Shown: piece after piece, positions 60,645 through 64,000 of the stretch
How the letters are laid out: each line of letters begins with the position of its first letter
How positions within the stretch are numbered: position 1 is the first letter of the stretch
Assembly: GCF_014199305.1 (NCBI RefSeq)
Contig: NZ_JACIJK010000002.1
Span: forward strand, 372,001 to 436,000
Direction of reading: 5' to 3'
Length of the DNA stretch: 64,000 nt
DNA from: Sphingomonas aerophila
GTDB taxonomy: Bacteria > Pseudomonadota > Alphaproteobacteria > Sphingomonadales > Sphingomonadaceae
The notes under the pieces: model-generated
What the model saw: only the letters and a program-made list of their open reading frames with translations
Told to the model about the DNA's origin: nothing
Databases searched by the model: none
Program-made: the position numbers and the translations under genes

Positions 60645-61013
60645 ATGTTAGTGTTTGCAGCTTTGATGCTGGCCCAAGCGACAGCCGCCCCTATGGTCCA
60701 AAAGCGGGTGAACCTGTCCGAAACGCTGTATCATGCTAGTCTGGCGGCGAAAGGCAGTCGTCTTTGCGATCGTGACCGAAGCGCGCGCTATACAGCGCAA
60801 TTCAACGAGCGTTACGGCGAGCGAGTACGCAGACTACTCGGATTTCATGACGCAACGGTGGGTCCTGATTCTGACTTCATCGTCACATCAAGCTGTACAA
60901 TACCGCGGATGTCCGGGCGAAGCCAAGACCGTGACCATGCTATTGCCTTGGATCGTTTCGGAACGACGCTACGAAGACTTGAACAGGAGTTTGGTCCGGT
61001 AGGGGCTCGCTGA
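60645..61013 (+). CDS. Small secreted protein, paralogue of the one at 62882
   Basis: 122 residues from the ATG at 60645 (GGGGGAGG upstream; the frame is open from 60558). A short signal peptide (MLVFAALMLAQATAAP) precedes LSETLYHASLAAKG, LCDRDRSARYTAQFNERYG, ERVRRLLG and FGTTLRRLEQEFG. The pattern, including two Cys, recurs in the protein at 62882-63232 on the other strand. Function unknown; probably periplasmic and disulfide-bonded. Confidence 0.65.
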   Translation: MLVFAALMLAQATAAPMVQKRVNLSETLYHASLAAKGSRLCDRDRSARYTAQFNERYGERVRRLLGFHDATVGPDSDFIVTSSCTIPRMSGRSQDRDHAIALDRFGTTLRRLEQEFGPVGAR

Positions 61014-61037
61014 CTGCCGTCTTGAGTATTCCTGTAG

Positions 61038-61058
61038 CCCGATCCCAATCGAGACAGC
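61038..61058. repeat. Right-end intergenic repeat, copy a
   Basis: CCCGATCCCAATCGAGACAGC in the gap between two convergent genes. Copies with few changes lie at 62301, 62805 and 63381, one in each following gap. About 45 bp further on (61090-61104) lies ACGGTAGCTTTCGGC, echoed at 62851 and 63270. Confidence 0.5.
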
Positions 61059-61105
61059 ATCGCCGGTCCCGATCGCCGTTTCTTTGTGGAACGGTAGCTT
61101 TCGGC

Positions 61106-62230
61106 TCACCGGGGTCCTTCTTCCGAGTGCTGGCGACGAGCCACGCTCATCGCGTCAGTCTCGGTCAGATCGACGATATGGATCGATGGCTCGCCGGTGC
61201 GCTGAGAAACGTGACTACCGGTCGGCGTACCGAACGAGCCACGCACCGTGAACCGATCGATCCGGTACATGCCCGGCTGGCCAGGGGAAGCATCAAGCGG
61301 GACATACCGCCGTTGGCTTACCTGTTTCAGGATGGTGCGCGACCATTGGCCTAGGCCGGATGTACGGAGCACCTCGACCCCCGCGGTCCTCCCGTTTGGT
61401 TGGACCCAGTAACCCACATCGGCAAATCGAACTCGAGGGTCGTCCGCGAAAAGCAACTTCGAGTTCGGGTCGTCGATTGGCGGCGCGAACAGCAGGACGG
61501 GCGGCTTGGACGTCGACTGGCGCAACCGCGCCGCGAGCGCGTCAAGCGCACCGGCGTCGCCATGACGAATAGCGATCCGCGCACGCACAATTTCCCGCAA
61601 GTCAGCCATGGTCCGATCGGCGCTGCCAGCGATAAGGACCGCCTCGTCGGCAAGACGCGAAGCCTTCCGATCCTGCTGGCCGAGCAGCGCCAGCCAAGCG
61701 CGTCGGAACGCCGCGCTAGATGCAAGGCCGGTTCGGCCGCGCTCACCCGCGCTTCTCTGCACATCCTTGCACACGTCATCTGCGGCTGCCCGCTTTCCCA
61801 GCCCGATCAGCGTGTCGGCAAAGGCCAGCCGCTGCTCAAGAGTCGCATCACTACCCGCGCCAAGGTGGCGTCTCAGCACCCGAACATTGCTACGTGCTGA
61901 TGAAAGCCAGAGTTCCTCGTCGCCCTGATGCTCCGCGATCGTTGCCAGCGTCGCGTACAGGCTGGATACCGGGCCGGGCAGTTCCGCTTGGTGATCGCGG
62001 TTCCGCCTGATCGCTCTCTGAAGTGTCCGCTGAGCATCGTTATAGCGGCCGTCCGCGAACTGCTCGACCGATGCCTGAAGCGACGCCTCCACCTCCTCGG
62101 CGGGCGAGCAGGCGCGGGCCAGACATTTGGCCAAATCATCCTCCGCGCGGTGCCCCACAACAACGACGTCGTTAGGAGGCGACGAGACTGGCTTGGCGAC
62201 TTGGGGCAGCAGCAACAGGATACTGAGCAT
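61106..62230 (-). CDS. TPR-like protein with TonB-type C-terminal domain
   Basis: Envelope protein of about 374 residues from the ATG at 62230 (the frame is open from 62308). A short signal segment (MLSILLLLPQVAKPV) and NDVVVVGHRAEDD are followed by helical repeats (about 60-220: FADGRYNDAQRTLQRAIRRN, YATLATIAEHQGDEELW). The C-terminal part VRFADVGYWVQPNGRTAGVE, with VLRTSGLGQWSRTILKQV and RRYVPL, resembles the energy-transducing TonB C-terminal fold. No ExbB/ExbD genes are nearby. Similar TPR-TonB-like proteins are common in sphingomonads with unknown roles. Confidence 0.7.
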   Translation of the reverse strand: MLSILLLLPQVAKPVSSPPNDVVVVGHRAEDDLAKCLARACSPAEEVEASLQASVEQFADGRYNDAQRTLQRAIRRNRDHQAELPGPVSSLYATLATIAEHQGDEELWLSSARSNVRVLRRHLGAGSDATLEQRLAFADTLIGLGKRAAADDVCKDVQRSAGERGRTGLASSAAFRRAWLALLGQQDRKASRLADEAVLIAGSADRTMADLREIVRARIAIRHGDAGALDALAARLRQSTSKPPVLLFAPPIDDPNSKLLFADDPRVRFADVGYWVQPNGRTAGVEVLRTSGLGQWSRTILKQVSQRRYVPLDASPGQPGMYRIDRFTVRGSFGTPTGSHVSQRTGEPSIHIVDLTETDAMSVARRQHSEEGPR

Positions 62231-62300
62231 GGCTGAAGCTCGATATCGAGCCCCGTATATTGTCAAGAGTATTGGGAAGCCGCTGCCGTTCCCACTGGCC

Positions 62301-62335
62301 GATCCCAATCGGGACTGTTAGCGCGGCCGGAAGCG
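62301..62335. repeat. Right-end intergenic repeat, copy b
   Basis: A block starting GATCCCAATCGGGAC and ending GGCCGGAAGCG in the divergent gap between the TPR gene and the DUF4304 gene. It is closest to copy d (63381-63415). Confidence 0.5.
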
Positions 62336-62374
62336 CCCACTTGCAGACATTGGGCGGACTTGTAGCATCGCAAA

Positions 62375-62743
62375 ATGTTCGACGCCCAAGCCATCGACGA
62401 AACCGCATTACGGCGTGGCTTTCAACGTAAGGGCAAGACATACTGGATGCGCCGCACCGACGACTTCGTGCAGCTTGTAAACCTGCAAGGGTCGGCTTGG
62501 TCGAGCAGCCAAACCTACCTCAACTTCGGAATGTGGCCGCTAGCGCTCGGGGAGCCGAAGAGCCTCGCAGAAAGCAAGATGATGTTCCGCACCCGAGCCG
62601 AGGACCTTGGCGCGGCTGATCCAGATGCGCTGTTCGACGCGGCAGACCGACTACAATCGCTTCGGGACCTGCGGGCGGCCCTTGCTGCTCGTTCGGTGTC
62701 AGGCCTCGTCAGCGTGGAGCTGCGCCGTCTTCTCGACGGATGA
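62375..62743 (+). CDS. DUF4304 domain protein
   Basis: Cytoplasmic protein of 122 residues. GFQRKGKTYWMRRTDDFVQL, then VNLQGSAWSSSQTYLNFGMW and EPKSLAESKMMFRTRAEDLG match the DUF4304 family, small alpha/beta proteins of unknown function found in many bacteria and often near polymorphic toxins or in variable regions. No toxin gene is evident here. It is flanked by copies b and c of the short repeat. Confidence 0.82.
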   Translation: MFDAQAIDETALRRGFQRKGKTYWMRRTDDFVQLVNLQGSAWSSSQTYLNFGMWPLALGEPKSLAESKMMFRTRAEDLGAADPDALFDAADRLQSLRDLRAALAARSVSGLVSVELRRLLDG

Positions 62744-62804
62744 GCAACGTCCGCTTCCCCCATTTTGCGACGTTCGCGCCCTCTGCGCCGACAGTCCCAA
62801 GATA

Positions 62805-62823
62805 GCATCCCAATCGAGACAGC
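62805..62823. repeat. Right-end intergenic repeat, copy c
   Basis: GCATCCCAATCGAGACAGC, closest to copy a. The accompanying CAGTAGCTCTCGCC block follows at 62853-62866, just before the stop of the convergent gene at 62882. Confidence 0.5.
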
Positions 62824-62881
62824 TTATAACATCTCGCCGCTCCTTTGCGGGACAGTAGCTCTCGCCCTGAGTGAACTCTGG

Positions 62882-63232
62882 TCAGGGGTACTCGCGCTCA
62901 ATGGCAGAGAGATCGAGGGCAAATTTCTGGAGGGCGGTCTCAAACTTCGCGCTCACGCTTTCAGTGGGTCGTGAGCATTGGCCCAATGCAATTGCGTCAA
63001 ATCCGGGGTCTGCGCCCCATTTGGCCGTGTCTTTCCGCTTCAATGCCGCGATACGGGTGCCAAAGCGGCGATCGAACTCCCGTTGCTGCCGTTTTGCGAT
63101 CCTGCGATCACATGAGATAGCACCCTGCTGATACAAGCCCGCATAGAAGAGGCGCTCACTTAGCCGCTGCGCTGGGGGCATTAAGCTCTGCGCCTGTAAA
63201 AAGAGAGCGAGCCCCACAAGCATGATCATCAA
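62882..63232 (-). CDS. Small secreted protein, paralogue of the one at 60645
   Basis: 116 residues with a short signal peptide (MLVGLALFLQAQS). Shared with the paralogue: LSERLFYAGLYQQG, CDRRIAKRQQREFDRRFG, GADPGFDAIALGQC and FETALQKFALDLSAIEREY. The two conserved Cys suggest a periplasmic disulfide. ATG 63232 and 63223 are both possible starts. Function unknown. Confidence 0.65.
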   Translation of the reverse strand: MMIMLVGLALFLQAQSLMPPAQRLSERLFYAGLYQQGAISCDRRIAKRQQREFDRRFGTRIAALKRKDTAKWGADPGFDAIALGQCSRPTESVSAKFETALQKFALDLSAIEREYP

Positions 63233-63380
63233 TCATCCCCTCGATGAGGCATTCTAGTCGGCGATTGCTAACGGCAGCTTTCGCCGACAGCGGCGGCGTA
63301 AGGCGCATATGTCTAGGCGGAACGTCCTGTCTCCACCCAACCTCGAAATTCGGGATCGCGTACCGGTCGTCCCAAAACTC

Positions 63381-63415
63381 GATCCCAATCGGGACAACTA
63401 GCATGGCCGAAAGCG
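63381..63415. repeat. Right-end intergenic repeat, copy d
   Basis: A block starting GATCCCAATCGGGAC and ending GGCCGAAAGCG, nearly the same as copy b, just before the stop of the membrane-protein gene at the right edge. Confidence 0.5.
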
Positions 63416-63426
63416 CCTGATTGCCG

Positions 63427-64000
63427 CTACAGGTTCGTGACGAACCAGACGATAAAAGCGGCCACGCCAGCGAGAACTAGCGCCAGCATGACCCGCACGA
63501 TGGGCGGATCGACTGGAGCGGTATCCTGAGGCCATGGAGCAGTAAGAGCCCGAAGAGGGGCGACGAAGGCTGCGCTCGCGCCCACGACCCGAACCCAATC
63601 AAGTGTAACCCAGCGTTGGGCCATGGCGATCGACTGCGCGTCCGTGATCGTGTCTTTGGGCGAGCCAGTGCCGTGATAATAGAGCGCGGCGTTCATGGGC
63701 CAGAACGCGACCACAGTTAAAACCAGCAAGAGCAAAATACCGATCGAGGGCAAGCAGAGAAGCCAGCGATAGCGCCACGGTGTTCGCCATCCGGCTATAA
63801 GCGCTCCAAAGCCCGCGACCAGCATCGCGGCCGAAAACGGAATGAAGAACAAGCCCGTGTCGACAGGCCAGGCCTTCCCGTAGGGCATCATGGCAAGGGA
63901 GGCTGGCGGTCGAGCACTCCAGGCTCCAGCGAGAACTATGAGATCGAACAGCTTGGCGCCGAGCAGTGGTCCCCCAACTAGAACAGCAAGCCAGAGAAAC
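63427..64000 (-). CDS. Membrane protein, 5' end beyond the window
   Basis: The longest ATG-started frame begins at 63891, but the frame stays open to the right edge and reads FLWLAVLVGGPLLGAKLFDL, a membrane segment, upstream of that ATG. The true start is therefore outside the window. Further membrane segments are FFIPFSAAMLVAGFGALIAG, WLLCLPSIGILLLLVLTVV and VRVMLALVLAGVAAFIVWFV. A loop with NAALYYHGTGSP and WVTLDWVRVVGAS recalls DUF1772-type four-helix membrane proteins, but this is only a suggestion. Confidence 0.7.
   Translation of the reverse strand, partial: FLWLAVLVGGPLLGAKLFDLIVLAGAWSARPPASLAMMPYGKAWPVDTGLFFIPFSAAMLVAGFGALIAGWRTPWRYRWLLCLPSIGILLLLVLTVVAFWPMNAALYYHGTGSPKDTITDAQSIAMAQRWVTLDWVRVVGASAAFVAPLRALTAPWPQDTAPVDPPIVRVMLALVLAGVAAFIVWFVTNL

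Noticed and set aside
1..64000. CRISPR arrays, rRNA or tRNA genes, phage structural genes
   Set aside because: No regularly spaced repeats, no cloverleaf-like sequence and no phage morphogenesis proteins were seen while reading the window; a dedicated RNA search was not possible.

Overview
The window looks like a chromosomal segment of a high-GC alphaproteobacterium of the Sphingomonas type. The evidence is the number of TonB-dependent receptors, the Caulobacter/Sphingomonas style of the 1055-residue receptor, a DUF2924 plus serine recombinase pair, YfiR and BLUF genes, and frequent GTG/TTG starts with ATGA or GTGA gene coupling. No rRNA, tRNA or CRISPR array was seen.

Region 1 (about 0.2-5.0 kb) is a two-component system facing away from a TonB-dependent receptor. 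Region 2 (about 5.2-33 kb) is a large alpha-mannoside or N-glycan utilisation locus. It holds five GH92 exo-alpha-mannosidases, one GH125 exo-alpha-1,6-mannosidase, one GH31, one GH43, one GH2, a large TonB receptor, a ROK repressor, a ROK sugar kinase, CutC and an endonuclease/phosphatase-fold lipoprotein. The likely flow is uptake through the receptor, periplasmic trimming by the hydrolases, phosphorylation of released hexose by the ROK kinase, and control by the ROK repressor. A 28-bp AT-rich element recurs upstream of the receptor operon and in the GH31/GH92 divergent promoter. The middle GH92 gene (13489-15804) is flanked on both sides by in-order remnants of a second GH92 copy and of both neighbouring genes, the trace of a nested insertion or duplication.

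Region 3 (33.5-38.6 kb) is a tightly coupled accessory operon: an unknown protein, an NrtR-like Nudix regulator, a fused dual-specificity phosphatase/ADP-ribosylglycohydrolase, a DUF2924 protein and a large serine recombinase. It is the best candidate here for an undescribed system.

Region 4 (38.8-51 kb) is mixed: alcohol dehydrogenase, alpha/beta hydrolase, LigB-type dioxygenase, an azoreductase with a stop at codon 2 facing an HxlR regulator, a DUF1080 protein, a tandem pair of small STAS-like proteins, LysR/MBL, and decayed genes (SDR, MarC, transposase, DUF6894).

Region 5 (50.5-60.2 kb) is a signalling cluster: two BLUF photoreceptors, a PAS-GGDEF-EAL protein, a YfiR-like protein with a TonB receptor and a chemoreceptor-like transducer, and a probable globin-coupled chemoreceptor broken by a frameshift in a C6/G6 tract. 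Region 6 (60.6-64 kb) holds short envelope or hypothetical genes, including two paralogous small secreted proteins, separated by short repeats. The last membrane-protein gene runs off the right edge. Bases 1-224 hold nothing I recognise.
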